From NCBI GenBank assembly GCA_938083195.1, contig CALKCK010000007.1, positions 156,184-220,183 on the forward strand: a DNA stretch of 64,000 nucleotides. The letters are read 5' to 3'. Below the pieces are notes generated by a model. It had not been told where the DNA came from. It saw nothing but the letters and a program-made list of their open reading frames with translations, and ran no database searches. Origin of the DNA: an uncultured Pirellulaceae bacterium. GTDB taxonomy: Bacteria; Planctomycetota; Planctomycetia; Pirellulales; Pirellulaceae. Shown piece after piece: positions 37,113 to 46,710 of the stretch. A program made the position numbers and the translations under genes. Within the stretch, counting starts at the first letter, position 1; each line of letters begins with the position of its first letter.

Positions 37113-38078
37113 ATGAACAAGTCAAAACGGCCATTCGCCAGTCGAACTTCCAAGGCGTTTTCCACCTTCAATTCAATGTCTTCCGCTGCCCAAGATCTTT
37201 GGCTTGGCGGTACCTTTTTGGTTATTTTAGGTGTCTTTCATATATTGATCTGGTTAACACTTGGTGGCGAATGGGAGGGTCCGGTTTCGTGGAGAAAACC
37301 AATTCTATTTGGAATCTCGACTGGACTGACATTGATCTCAATCGGATGCTTTTTCGACCGATTGCGACCTGTAAAATCCGATTCATGGCTCATGAGACTT
37401 CTTTCAGTCGCTCTCGTACTAGAAGTCGTACTGATCACAATGCAACAGTGGCGGGGGCAAGCTTCGCATTTTAATCACGATTCATTGCTGAACACTTTGG
37501 TGGAATACGCGATGACCGTTTTGATTGTCATTGCAACAGTCTTGCTTATCCTGATCACGCTGAGGACGTTTATTTACCTTAACACTTCCCGTGACCTCCA
37601 AGTCGCTATTCGAGCTGGGATGGTCTTTCTAATTATTTCCTGTCTGATTGGATTCTTCATCCTTTGGTATGGAAATAGCCAAGTCCTCGCCGGTCAGGAT
37701 CCGTCCAAATTTGGAAACGCCGGTGTTACTAAATTTCCGCACGGCATTGTCATTCATTCGCTCCAATTCTTTCCAGTCCTTTGCTGGTTATTCGCCAAAA
37801 TTGGCCTAACTACACAGGAACGAACGAGAACGCTGCAATTTTCAATCGCCTGGATGGGTGGACTTTTAGCCTATAGCGTCCTTCAAACCTTATCTGGGAG
37901 AGCCCGTTTTGACTGGACCATTTTTGGAGGCGGCGTTTTTGCCGCATCCATGGCATTGCTCATACCCGTGGTCTGGGCAGTGGCAAAAAGATTAACAGCT
38001 AACGGACGCAATGTTTTTCTCAAGTTTCGAACGGATGAATCCTGTCGCCCTGAAAACCGACCTGACCAAGCCAAATAA
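37113..38078 (+). CDS. Polytopic membrane protein, hypothetical
   Basis: A 321-residue protein with about seven or eight helices. Distinct motifs are GPVSWRKPILFGISTG, QQWRGQASHFNHDS and KFPHGIVIHSLQFFPVLCW, whose His and Trp/Arg residues between helices suggest ligand or haem contact. I have no firm family name. Start ATG at 37113 is preceded by a short leader without a clear Shine-Dalgarno. It is transcribed alone. Function unknown. Confidence 0.75.
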   Translation: MNKSKRPFASRTSKAFSTFNSMSSAAQDLWLGGTFLVILGVFHILIWLTLGGEWEGPVSWRKPILFGISTGLTLISIGCFFDRLRPVKSDSWLMRLLSVALVLEVVLITMQQWRGQASHFNHDSLLNTLVEYAMTVLIVIATVLLILITLRTFIYLNTSRDLQVAIRAGMVFLIISCLIGFFILWYGNSQVLAGQDPSKFGNAGVTKFPHGIVIHSLQFFPVLCWLFAKIGLTTQERTRTLQFSIAWMGGLLAYSVLQTLSGRARFDWTIFGGGVFAASMALLIPVVWAVAKRLTANGRNVFLKFRTDESCRPENRPDQAK

Positions 38079-38380
38079 GAACAACTCATCCACGCAGAAT
38101 ATTGGTTAATTCAGATTATCTGCTCGGGCAACATTCCCAACCCGTGATCAATTTTTACTCAGTACTACTATCCTCAAAACTCAAAGTGGCCGCAAACCAT
38201 TCATTCCCCTTACGCTTGGACTTGCAAGTTATCAACCAACACAAAAGCATCGTCCGACAAATTGTTAATTATTAAGCAAGCCAACAAGCAGGTTGCAAAT
38301 TTCGGCTGCCTAGTTAACGATTATTTGGAAGTTTTCCCCGCGAGCAACTACATCTCTGGAAATCGCTGAGAACGAGAAAA

Positions 38381-38428
38381 GGGATAGATCCAAAACTCCA
38401 TTTTCATTTGGAATCCCAGATCCATCCC
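38381..38428. terminator. Possible bidirectional terminator hairpin
   Basis: GGGATAGATC at 38381-38390 pairs with GATCCATCCC at 38419-38428, nine of ten positions complementary. An inner stem is possible between TCCAAA (38389-38394) and TTTGGA (38407-38412). It lies between converging genes, as a shared terminator would. No long T-run follows on either side. Confidence 0.45.
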
Positions 38429-38445
38429 CAATTTCAAGCGACGCG

Positions 38446-38472
38446 TTCAAGGCAATGCATTCAAGGCAATGC
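38446..38472. repeat. Tandem 13-base repeat next to a stop codon
   Basis: TTCAAGGCAATGC occurs at 38446-38458 and again at 38460-38472, directly downstream of the YiaA-like gene's stop. It looks like a recent short duplication. Confidence 0.6.
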
Positions 38473-38474
38473 GT

Positions 38475-38912
38475 CTAATCATTCACGACCTCTTTGGTTT
38501 GTTTTTCATACTGCATAATATCTCGCGTATTTTTTTGCACGCTCACTGCAGCAAACATACTCATAATAAAAGCAATTCCATAGAAACCCTTATCAGCAAG
38601 AGGTAATTCAGCGTTGTAGAGTCCCATTACTAATAGAATTATCGGCGCGATGACAGCAGCCCACGTAAGCATCAAGAATGTTTGATTTACGCTGAGACCT
38701 TCTGCTTGATCTCTTACATTTTTTTGAGCACTCACACTGGCGTGTAACGCGAACAATATGATGGTTAGATAAAAACCTTTTTCTCCGATGGACATCAATT
38801 CGACATTCCACAGCCCAATCAGGTACCCCAATACTCCAATTGCTAGTGCAGCCCATGATACCACTGCGAACATATTTGATGGCTTATTTGCACGGTAGGT
38901 TTGTTGTTCCAT
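38475..38912 (-). CDS. YiaA/YiaB-family inner membrane protein
   Basis: The protein contains two copies of a two-helix unit (WAALAIGVLGYLIGLWN...KGFYLTIILFALHASVSAQKNVRD and WAAVIAPIILLVMGLYN...KGFYGIAFIMSMFAAVSVQKNTRD), the yiaAB double-helix pattern. The frame opens at 38942, but ATG 38912 has GGAGAG about 5 bases upstream and is the better start, giving 145 residues. Members are uncharacterised integral membrane proteins. It is probably monocistronic. Confidence 0.88.
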   Translation of the reverse strand: MEQQTYRANKPSNMFAVVSWAALAIGVLGYLIGLWNVELMSIGEKGFYLTIILFALHASVSAQKNVRDQAEGLSVNQTFLMLTWAAVIAPIILLVMGLYNAELPLADKGFYGIAFIMSMFAAVSVQKNTRDIMQYEKQTKEVVND

Positions 38913-39793
38913 TGCTCTCTCCAAATCTCGATTGTGTTTCAAACGATTTACTATGCGAAACCCTTTTTCTTAATCTCCGTTAAAAGTTTTAAGTCGCGGT
39001 CTCGAAGCCTTCGCTTTTGTCTTATCCGGAAACAAGTGCGATTTTTCAAACGAGATTGTGCCAAACTATTTAAATATTTTTTTGGGTCGCGTGTTTTGGG
39101 TTTTAATCAATTTAAGCCGAATTGCAGCTTAATAAGACAAAAACCGAGTTTTTGCGATGATTGGGACGGCTCATCCGTCGACAACAAACAGCGACTAAAA
39201 CGTATTTCCCCCTCGGTCTCCGCCTAAATTCGAAGTTGCAAGCCAACTCGAGCGCTACCAACGTGCCACTCATATTAAAGATTTGCTACCAACGCTTTAA
39301 ACGAATCAATCCAGCGTACGGGATCGAATAGGCAGGGCTATTTCCTCATGCCCATATTTTCACCGTTTCCGGCGTACGCGTTTCTTCCGTACGCTAAACC
39401 ATTATGTTTTTATCAAGGGTGAATCAAATAATTAATCGAATAGGATCGCAGCATAAAAACAAATCAAAAAAACACCTCCTCCTAGATTGATCTGCCTGTG
39501 CTCAGCAATCAAAGCAACTTCAAAGAGAGTCAATTGTAGGCTCGATCCGTCTGGACATCCTCTCCATTGATTTCGCCGGAAAGACGGCGATTGCGAACGT
39601 ACAAGAACACTATTTGTGTATGACGTTTTTAGATACGTTATTTCTAATTAAGACGGACGGGGAATGGCGGATTGATAACAAGCTCTTCCACATCGAGAGT
39701 TCCTCACATTAGGAATTGAAACCTACTCGAACTTAAAAACTCCGAAACTTGTGCCCTATTCGATCTATTACCCCATTGGAAGGCCAGTGCCGC
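38913..39793. other. Long intergenic region with a hairpin
   Basis: 881 bases between two minus-strand genes. Frames on the plus strand are basic, low in complexity and unsupported. It contains a GC-rich hairpin at 39372-39394, listed separately. Confidence 0.45.
39372..39394. repeat. GC-rich hairpin followed by T-run
   Basis: GCGTACG (39372-39378) and CGTACGC (39388-39394) pair exactly around a nine-base loop, and a run of T follows about 16 bases later on the plus strand. It could terminate an unannotated RNA or be a protein-binding dyad. It is isolated from genes by about 400 bases on either side. Confidence 0.4.
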
Positions 39794-41101
39794 TTACACG
39801 CGACGACGTCTTCCAATCACGCCTAGCACTCCACCGCAGCACAGAAAACACAAACTCCCTGGCTCTGGTACTGCGTTAAACGAAACCGGATTGAGCGCGT
39901 TTCCCGACATAACTAGAAGACTGTTTAGATTTACACTGTCAGAATAGTAATTGACATGAGACGCCTTCACGTTGTCAAAAATACTATTCAGCCACAATTG
40001 ATCGCCTGCATCACTACCAGTCATTGCAGCAACCCCAACCGGTGCAATAAAAAACAAGTCGCTCCAAGTGTTCAATGGATTTCCATCTAGGTCATAGCCT
40101 CCTAAAATCTGATTCGGGTCTCCATTGGAGGCTGACTGAAAAAATTCTGAAAGCAGCTGTGCATGTTCATGTGAAATCGCGTCGCCATTCAAAACAGCAT
40201 CGGCTCCAAACCGCCATGGTGTACGGCCGGCGTTATACCAATACTCATCATCGTGATCGCTCTCAAGAAAATTGGGGGGAGCAGGTGAGGCGTTACCGGA
40301 AACAGGATCCACCACGACAAAATCTGGCATCAATCCAGTTCCAAACTCTGTATTAATGTCACTCACTGCCTTTTGCGTAGCCTTAATGACATCCCCCCAT
40401 TGCGCCTCATTTCCAGTTGCTTGGCCAAACGCTCTGAAATGGCCGTTCATAAAATCACTCGAACGCGTAGACCATTGATTATAGGAACCCGTCCCATTGG
40501 CAATCACCCAATCACCCAACATCGGAAGATCACTCTCGGGGCCAATGGTCGAAGTATGGATAGCCTCAATAATCGTCTTAGCTTCTTGTGCGTAATTAAT
40601 GCTACCGGTACTTCCCCATTGCTTATCGGCCAACAATAAACCGTAAGCAATATCCGCATCGCCATCAAAAGCACTACGATTTCCAGTCGCATCGGGCTGG
40701 GCCCAGTCCATCAATTGCGAATTACCTTCGCTAGGGTGTGCGCGGGAATAAGTATAAAGGCCATCAAATACCTCTTGAGCTGCCGTGTCGTGACCCGCCA
40801 TATTCGGAACGATAATCATCCCGTAACCTTGAGATTCTGAAGTGGTCCGACCGGACCCGTCCATCACAACGCGGTATCCGTCACCACCTGGATCAGTTCG
40901 CAACCAATCCGATTTCCACTGATCGTAATAGTCGCTTACAAATCCATCCATTTGCCCTTGAGAATATTGATCAGGAAACAGCGTTCCAGAGGCATAATTC
41001 TCAAGATGACTTCCGAACGGATTGTTCTGCGCAGATGCAGTATGAATTGAACCAAAAACAATGAACCAGACAAAAGATAAAGCAACATGGCGGATGCTCA
41101 T
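39794..41101 (-). CDS. Secreted glycoside hydrolase family 8 enzyme with PEP-CTERM tail
   Basis: Signal peptide (HVALSFVWFIVFGSIHTASA), then the GH8 fold. SESQGYGMII (Glu89, predicted general acid) and SAFDGDADIAYGLLLA (Asp148/Asp150 region) match the endoglucanase/xylanase signature of family 8. The C-terminus has VPEPGSLCFLCCGGVLGVI followed by RRRRV, a PEP-CTERM sorting signal, so the enzyme is probably processed and surface-anchored or exported by exosortase. It should hydrolyse a beta-1,4-linked glucan, xylan or similar polymer. The start is ATG at 41101 with GAGG about 10 bases upstream. It is monocistronic. Confidence 0.92.
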   Translation of the reverse strand: MSIRHVALSFVWFIVFGSIHTASAQNNPFGSHLENYASGTLFPDQYSQGQMDGFVSDYYDQWKSDWLRTDPGGDGYRVVMDGSGRTTSESQGYGMIIVPNMAGHDTAAQEVFDGLYTYSRAHPSEGNSQLMDWAQPDATGNRSAFDGDADIAYGLLLADKQWGSTGSINYAQEAKTIIEAIHTSTIGPESDLPMLGDWVIANGTGSYNQWSTRSSDFMNGHFRAFGQATGNEAQWGDVIKATQKAVSDINTEFGTGLMPDFVVVDPVSGNASPAPPNFLESDHDDEYWYNAGRTPWRFGADAVLNGDAISHEHAQLLSEFFQSASNGDPNQILGGYDLDGNPLNTWSDLFFIAPVGVAAMTGSDAGDQLWLNSIFDNVKASHVNYYSDSVNLNSLLVMSGNALNPVSFNAVPEPGSLCFLCCGGVLGVIGRRRRV

Positions 41102-41495
41102 GATAATTCATCCTCAATGATAGGAGGGGCAACTAACGTAAAAGCAGTTGAGAATCGAACAGCAACCCACAAATCTGGACAAGGGTTAACTAAATGCATC
41201 TTAGGAAATGAAACTGTTTAGACAAGTAAAACAGACTTTCTTTACACAAAGATACAAACATAAATCAAAAAATCAGCCGTAACCAAGCGACGTCTTCATT
41301 TACAAACCAAGTCAAACGCTAGTTTCATTGTTTGAGCGGCAGAATGATCTCCCTTAACCTCAGACGCAAACATCAAATCCAATGGTAACGGAATAGCAAA
41401 CCTTCCAAATCAAAAGGCCAGTCAATTTAAAAACAAAGCCTACCCACGGAACCGTAAACTCAACGGAAGAAAATAACCTTTCGTTTATGAAATTG
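41102..41495. other. Intergenic spacer, no gene seen
   Basis: A 394-base AT-rich region between two minus-strand genes. It should hold the GH8 promoter. Confidence 0.4.
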
Positions 41496-43007
41496 TTATT
41501 CTCTCTTCAAATTAGCTTTTTTAAACAGTTCCAAATGCGGCCACCTGAAATCAACTTTTTTACGATAATTAATTTTCTGGTGAACCAATTGTTCTTTTTC
41601 AAATGCGTCAAGGTTCTTCTGATTTACAAACGGATCCTTGATCGCCAGTTGAAATTCACGCATCGTGTTGATTAATTCGCTTTTCTTCTTCTGGTAGTCT
41701 ACTGAATCCGCTAAGTTTTTTAATTCGTATGGATCATTTCGCAGATCGTAAAGCTCATACTCGTCTGGGAAAAGAAAGGGTCCGAAATACTGATCTTCAG
41801 TCAACTTACTGTTGACGTACCGAGATGCCGCCAGCGAATTTTTGCGGCGGTACGGATTGTAAATAAGCTTAAATCGATTATCTCGAATTCCAAACTGAAT
41901 GTAGTGTAACGCCGGTGCGGAACCGGTAGTAAACGTATGAATATGTTTTCGACCTCCGCGAATGCCTTGGTCCAGATCCTGCAGCGGGAAACCAGGCAGA
42001 TGTTTCGGTATTGCAATTCCTGCCTCTTGAAGCATCGTCGGTAAGATATCAATGGTTGAGACCATTTCCCTTTCCACCTTTCCCCCGGAAAAACTCTGAG
42101 GAAAATTTACGATCATTGGGATTCGACTTCCGCTCTCATAAATGCTTCCTTTCGCGCGTGGAAAATCAGCACCGTGGTCACTGATGTAGACGATCAGAGT
42201 TTTTTTCCGAACTTTCAAACTGTCGAGATCTTTTAAAACCATCCCGATCCCTTCATCGAGCCGATTCATGCAACTGAAATAATTCTTCAGCTCCTGCCTA
42301 AGATGAGGCGAGTCTGATCGGATCCAAGGAAACGGTTCAATCTCATTTTCGACCTTAACCGTTGGATATCCATTTTTTGACGTATTGACAAATTTACGGT
42401 GCGCGTCTGGATAATTAATGATTAATAAAAATGGTTTTTGAGCTTGAATGGCGTTTTCCATTACGATTCGCCCCTCCTTGGCATACTCTTTAATGCTAAC
42501 CGTCTTGCTGAAATTCGAATTGCGAAGCGCGCGGTGATCAACAAAATTCTCCACCAATCGCTCCGGATTCACGTGTGTCTTTCCAAGAAACCCCGTGTAG
42601 TATCCCGCGTCCTTAAAATAGGCTGGCATCGTCTTAAAGTCTTTGTACATCGCGAACTTATGGGTTGCTAATCCGATGTGTCCGGTTTGACGAGTATAGA
42701 GCCCAGTCAAAAATGCCGCACGTGACGGCGAGCACACAGAATACGGTACATAGGCACGGGTGTAGCGCACCCCCGTCTCCGCCAAACGATCTAGGTGCGG
42801 CGTATGGACGCGAGTTTCGCCGTAACATCCAATCTGTTCGCTATTGTCTTCAGAAACAATAAACAAAACGTTCGGTCTTACCTGCGCGTCAATCTGGCTT
42901 GCCAAACCGATCACTAAAAAACTAATGAAAAACACCTTCCAAAGCGTGGCGCCCAACCTAGTCACTCCGTCATAAATTAATGATCCAGTCATCTTGGAAT
43001 CACTCAT
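41496..43007 (-). CDS. Secreted sulfatase, heparan-N-sulfatase-like
   Basis: An N-terminal hydrophobic helix (residues ~22-40) serves as signal. The metal region reads NVLFIVSEDNSEQIGCYG and the formylglycine motif is CSPSR at Cys92. IINYPDAHRKF, VYISDHGADFPRAKGSIYESGSRIPMIV and the C-terminal YELYDLRNDPYELKNLAD are characteristic. The SEDN variant and compact design resemble N-sulfoglucosamine sulfohydrolase-like proteins (S1_8-like). The start is ATG at 43007, giving a longer N-terminus than usual; a later start is possible. It is extracytoplasmic. Confidence 0.9.
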   Translation of the reverse strand: MSDSKMTGSLIYDGVTRLGATLWKVFFISFLVIGLASQIDAQVRPNVLFIVSEDNSEQIGCYGETRVHTPHLDRLAETGVRYTRAYVPYSVCSPSRAAFLTGLYTRQTGHIGLATHKFAMYKDFKTMPAYFKDAGYYTGFLGKTHVNPERLVENFVDHRALRNSNFSKTVSIKEYAKEGRIVMENAIQAQKPFLLIINYPDAHRKFVNTSKNGYPTVKVENEIEPFPWIRSDSPHLRQELKNYFSCMNRLDEGIGMVLKDLDSLKVRKKTLIVYISDHGADFPRAKGSIYESGSRIPMIVNFPQSFSGGKVEREMVSTIDILPTMLQEAGIAIPKHLPGFPLQDLDQGIRGGRKHIHTFTTGSAPALHYIQFGIRDNRFKLIYNPYRRKNSLAASRYVNSKLTEDQYFGPFLFPDEYELYDLRNDPYELKNLADSVDYQKKKSELINTMREFQLAIKDPFVNQKNLDAFEKEQLVHQKINYRKKVDFRWPHLELFKKANLKRE

Positions 43008-43562
43008 TTCTATTAGTTAAATTCTATCGAAGATGCCTTTGCTCGTATGGCTCAACCATTTGGCAACCTTTGCCAGTGATTGTATTCAATGCCGGTACAA
43101 TTAAAAACAAGATTTCGATTTTCAACAGTTCAGTTTGGATTTTTCGACCAAATTCAAACTCTCCATGCGATTTATCTAAGGTCGCGATGCAGTTGGTTCC
43201 GGAAATTACCCCTTTGCGAACTGGCAATTGTCTGCCGAAAACACAACAGCTCCTATATTTTTTTCATCCAACGCAGAATACGCGGTGCTCGTGCAATACT
43301 GCGGCCAATACTGGACCAACCACAATCGCGGTTTTCCTAATTGATTTGTCAAAAACAATGCGCAGATTGAGTGAACTTTCCACAGGACAATTTTGACAGC
43401 TTGTATCGAAGCTGTTCTATTTTGTTGCAGCTGCTAAATATTGTAGTCGCTGGCCACTGTTCTCATCCAAACTAGCGCAGCTGATCAAACCAAAACGATG
43501 AATAAAGGAAGTCTCCCATTTCTAGTCAAGACTTTCTGTTTTGCACCCATTGGAGGTTAGTT
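43008..43562. other. Divergent intergenic region between two sulfatases
   Basis: 555 bases between a minus-strand and a plus-strand sulfatase gene, so both promoters should lie here. No supported coding frame. The last bases include GGAGG (43553-43557), the ribosome-binding site of the plus-strand gene. Confidence 0.5.
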
Positions 43563-44882
43563 TTGAAGTCGTTTATTTCCAGCTTATTGTTTTGTTACTT
43601 AGGTTTAATTGTTGCCCACGCAACTGGCATGACGCAACAACCGAACGTAATTGTGATTTATGCTGACGACCAGGGTTCGGTGGACGCGAATTGTTACGGC
43701 GCGACCGACCTGAAGACGCCTGGAATTGATAGCCTCGCAAAACGAGGTGTGAGGTTTACGCAATTTTACTCACCGGCGCCCGTTTGTTCGGCAAGCCGAG
43801 CTGGGATGCTAACGGGGCGATACCCTTGGCTAGTAGGCTTCGAAGGCAACGCCGGCGGACCACCCCGAGAGGACATTGAGAACCTTGAGGAGATAAAGGG
43901 CAAGCCAGCTCCTTTCGCACAAGAAACAACCATGGCGGAAATGTTTAAGTCCGCTGGATACGCCACCGGACACGTCGGGAAATGGCACCTGAATGTGACT
44001 CCCGGTAGCAAACCATTAGATCAAGGATTCGATTATTCCTTTGGTCACATGGGGGGCTGCGTCGATAATTTCACACATTTTTTTTATTGGAACGGCCCTA
44101 ATCGACATGACCTTTGGGAAAACAATCAAAGAGTACGACTGCCAGGCCAGTACTTTCCTGATTTAATGGTGGATAAAGCAACTCGCTTCATACAGCAAAA
44201 ACGGGACAAGCCATTCTTTTTATATTTTGCTTTTAACCTTCCGCACTATCCATACCAGGGCGACGACCATTGGATTGAGCATTACAAAGATTTGCCTTAC
44301 CCTCGGAATTTATATGCCGCGTTTCTATCCACACTTGACGCCCGCTTAGAAAAACTAATGAAAGTTCTCGAAGACGAAGGGATTCGTGATAATACGATCG
44401 TCATTTACCAGTCAGACAATGGGCACTCTACCGAGGTCCGCGCACACGGAGGAGGGGGCAGTGCAGGTCCCTACCGTGGTGCGAAATTTAGCCTATTTGA
44501 AGGTGGGATTCGCCTACCTGCTGTAATCTCTTGGCCGGGACATCTCCCCGAGGGCGTCGTTCGGGATCAAATGGCACACGGTTGCGACTGGCTGCCTACT
44601 TTAGCTGAACTCTGCCAAATAGCACCGCCCAAGGTTCCGCTCAACGGTAAAAGCTTATTGCCTGTCATTCAATCTCCTGACGCCAAGTCACCACACGAAA
44701 CACTGCACTGGCAAATGGGAAAAAATCGATGGGCGGTTAGAAATGGTCAATGGAAATTGACTAATGAAAAGGGTTTGTTTTTGGCAAATATCGAAAATGA
44801 TCCGGGAGAAAAAACGAACCTTTCCAAACAGAATCCGGAGATCGTGGAAAAACTCATTAAATTGAGGGAAAGCCCGAAATGA
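43563..44882 (+). CDS. Secreted sulfatase with CSASR (alanine-type) maturation motif
   Basis: Signal peptide, metal site NVIVIYADDQGSVDANCYG, and maturation motif CSASR at Cys75, where the usual proline is alanine. HVGKWHLN, FNLPHYPYQGDDH, VIYQSDNGHSTEVR and GAKFSLFEGGIRLPAVISWPG complete the type-I sulfatase pattern. The SDNGH and EGGIRLPA motifs resemble arylsulfatase A/GALNS-like enzymes. The start is TTG at 43563, supported by GGAGG (43553-43557) at ideal spacing; no ATG fits better. It is the only plus-strand sulfatase here and is divergent from its neighbour. Confidence 0.93.
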   Translation: MKSFISSLLFCYLGLIVAHATGMTQQPNVIVIYADDQGSVDANCYGATDLKTPGIDSLAKRGVRFTQFYSPAPVCSASRAGMLTGRYPWLVGFEGNAGGPPREDIENLEEIKGKPAPFAQETTMAEMFKSAGYATGHVGKWHLNVTPGSKPLDQGFDYSFGHMGGCVDNFTHFFYWNGPNRHDLWENNQRVRLPGQYFPDLMVDKATRFIQQKRDKPFFLYFAFNLPHYPYQGDDHWIEHYKDLPYPRNLYAAFLSTLDARLEKLMKVLEDEGIRDNTIVIYQSDNGHSTEVRAHGGGGSAGPYRGAKFSLFEGGIRLPAVISWPGHLPEGVVRDQMAHGCDWLPTLAELCQIAPPKVPLNGKSLLPVIQSPDAKSPHETLHWQMGKNRWAVRNGQWKLTNEKGLFLANIENDPGEKTNLSKQNPEIVEKLIKLRESPK

Positions 44883-45129
44883 TCTTTATCAGTAAAATGA
44901 CGCTAGGAACCTGTCCAAAACATCAACCAAGCGAAAATGCGTTCTTTCATTTATATATAATTGCCGATACCCTTCAAGCAATCAGACGTTACTACTCAAC
45001 CCGCCAACGATAAAATTCCAACGTCATCTATGTATTCTCTCAATATATGAACCTAACGTTCGAATAACGCAAAATAGGGATACAAACTATGCGATCTACC
45101 TCGGATACAAATTAACAGTTGGAGACACC

Positions 45130-45561
45130 ATGAAAAGCGTGCTTTATTTTTTATGTTTCGGCCTGTTCCTCTCAACGCTTGGTTGCCAAAAGCCAGTCGA
45201 CATCCCTCTACCACCAACAGATTTTGACTTTATAGAAAATAAATCGGGCATACTCTCAGCTCGAATTTTAAGTATCGATTTCTTAGTCCACGCCAACGCT
45301 GGAGGTGTCAGTACGTCAACTGACATCGAAGCCAATTTTGTCGAGCCTGCAAAATCAAAACACAACATATGTGTGACGATCGGAGATGACTGGACTATCG
45401 ACCTTAAAGCCGTCAACGAAACTATGGTTCAATTTGAGTTTCGCGAACAAAAATTAGGCGTACTTAAAGTTGATGATCAAGTAAGCATCGATGAAGAAGG
45501 GAACGTTAAAGTAAACGGAGTTTTACGTTTGCCATCTGAGTCGACCGAAGAGCAGAACTAA
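45130..45561 (+). CDS. Small lipoprotein, hypothetical
   Basis: A 143-residue protein with a lipoprotein signal ending LSTLGC (lipobox cysteine at residue 19), followed by a short beta-rich domain. Start ATG at 45130 is preceded by GGAG at good spacing. No family is recognised. It should be anchored in a membrane facing the periplasm. It lies upstream of the HEAT-like gene on the same strand with a 133-base gap. Function unknown. Confidence 0.7.
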   Translation: MKSVLYFLCFGLFLSTLGCQKPVDIPLPPTDFDFIENKSGILSARILSIDFLVHANAGGVSTSTDIEANFVEPAKSKHNICVTIGDDWTIDLKAVNETMVQFEFREQKLGVLKVDDQVSIDEEGNVKVNGVLRLPSESTEEQN

Positions 45562-45694
45562 TACACTAGACCTGCGAACAACCAGTGGTCGATAATCAAC
45601 CACCGCAGCGATCCAATTGGAAGTTTTTTTCGCTCTTCCATAATTTACAATCCAGCAGATCCAACACGAGACTCGGCAGATTCAGATTCTGGAC

Positions 45695-46273
45695 ATGACT
45701 GCCGTTCTTTATCGAGGAGTTATCCAACTATTCGGCGTTTCAAATATGAATTTAATTGGTGAACTCTCAAAATACGACGGCAAGCGTATTGGATCCCTCC
45801 ATACTGTTGCCCAACATTTATTGACTGGCGATGGAAGCGTCGATGAATTGATTGCTCTCTCATGCAGCGAGGACACGAGAATACAGACCGCTGCCACCTG
45901 GGTATTAAAGTACCTCCATGAGCAAAATATCTCATTTTCACAAAAGCAAACCAAAGAGTTGATTCAGCTCGCATGCAAAAACAACCACTGGGAGGCAAAG
46001 CTTCACATACTTCAAATACTCCCCAAACTAAAAATCTCGTCCCAAGAATGCGATTATTTGCGTAACTGCTTTCGAGACCAAAAAAACAGTGAAAATAAAC
46101 TTGTACGCACTTGGACCTACAATGGACTCGCGGTGCTGGCCAATCAACACAGTCAATTCCAATCTGAAGTGAACGACATACTCAACGAGGCACAGCACGA
46201 TCCAGCAGCATCCGTTAGAGCCCGGATTCGTAAAATATGTAAATCTCTAAGCTGGGTAAATTTGAACGAATGA
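45695..46273 (+). CDS. HEAT/armadillo-like helical repeat protein
   Basis: A 192-residue helical protein with repeating segments such as VDELIALSCSEDTRIQTAATWVLKYL and NHWEAKLHILQILPKL, then VRTWTYNGLAVLAN and VRARIRKICKSL near the end. This is typical of HEAT-like scaffolds that bind proteins. No signal peptide or enzymatic motif is visible. Translation may instead start at ATG 45746 (MNLIGEL); no clear Shine-Dalgarno decides. Partner unknown. Confidence 0.65.
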   Translation: MTAVLYRGVIQLFGVSNMNLIGELSKYDGKRIGSLHTVAQHLLTGDGSVDELIALSCSEDTRIQTAATWVLKYLHEQNISFSQKQTKELIQLACKNNHWEAKLHILQILPKLKISSQECDYLRNCFRDQKNSENKLVRTWTYNGLAVLANQHSQFQSEVNDILNEAQHDPAASVRARIRKICKSLSWVNLNE

Positions 46274-46710
46274 ACGGTGCAACAGAGACGTTTCCCAAGG
46301 GCCTCTTCTCGATTAAGGCGTGATCATCCGTTTTGGCATCCTTTGCCGGCTTAATTTTCATAAAAAAACCAATCCTTATTTTGGAATCGGCCTTCTCCAT
46401 CCATCGCTCAACAATTTTGGAAACTCCACCATCTGAAATTCCTTACGCCGTTAGGCTCCGAACTGGACTTCCTTTCCAAACTTCTAGAGCCAGCAGTTCT
46501 ACGGTGATGGCAAGCAATTAAAATAAATAGATTCCTACTAAAAACACAACAAGAATTGGTTTAGTGACCGACAAGTTCATTTCTTATTCTCAATTTTATC
46601 TTGACCTGTTATAACCAACCAGCGATCAACACAAGTCAATCTGCGACCACGTCCAATAGCTTCGCACCGACCAAGTTGCCTATTCAAACAAGTTATTTCG
46701 TAACAAAGCA
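46274..46710. other. Intergenic spacer with possible gene remnant
   Basis: 437 bases between two plus-strand genes. Short open frames on both strands at about 46215-46520 do not match anything I recognise. One minus-strand frame is broken by a stop and could be a remnant, but this is weak. Confidence 0.35.

Larger units (their letters stand above)
38079..38474. other. Convergent intergenic region with hairpin and tandem repeat
   Basis: 396 bases between converging genes. It carries a likely bidirectional hairpin and a short tandem repeat, both listed separately. Nothing coding is seen. Confidence 0.5.

Noticed and set aside
38901..39227. 108-residue basic plus-strand frame
   Set aside because: It begins inside the YiaA-like gene on the other strand, is low in complexity, and has no motif.
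46215..46520. Possible remnant gene on the minus strand
   Set aside because: Short, interrupted by a stop, and it matches no family I know.
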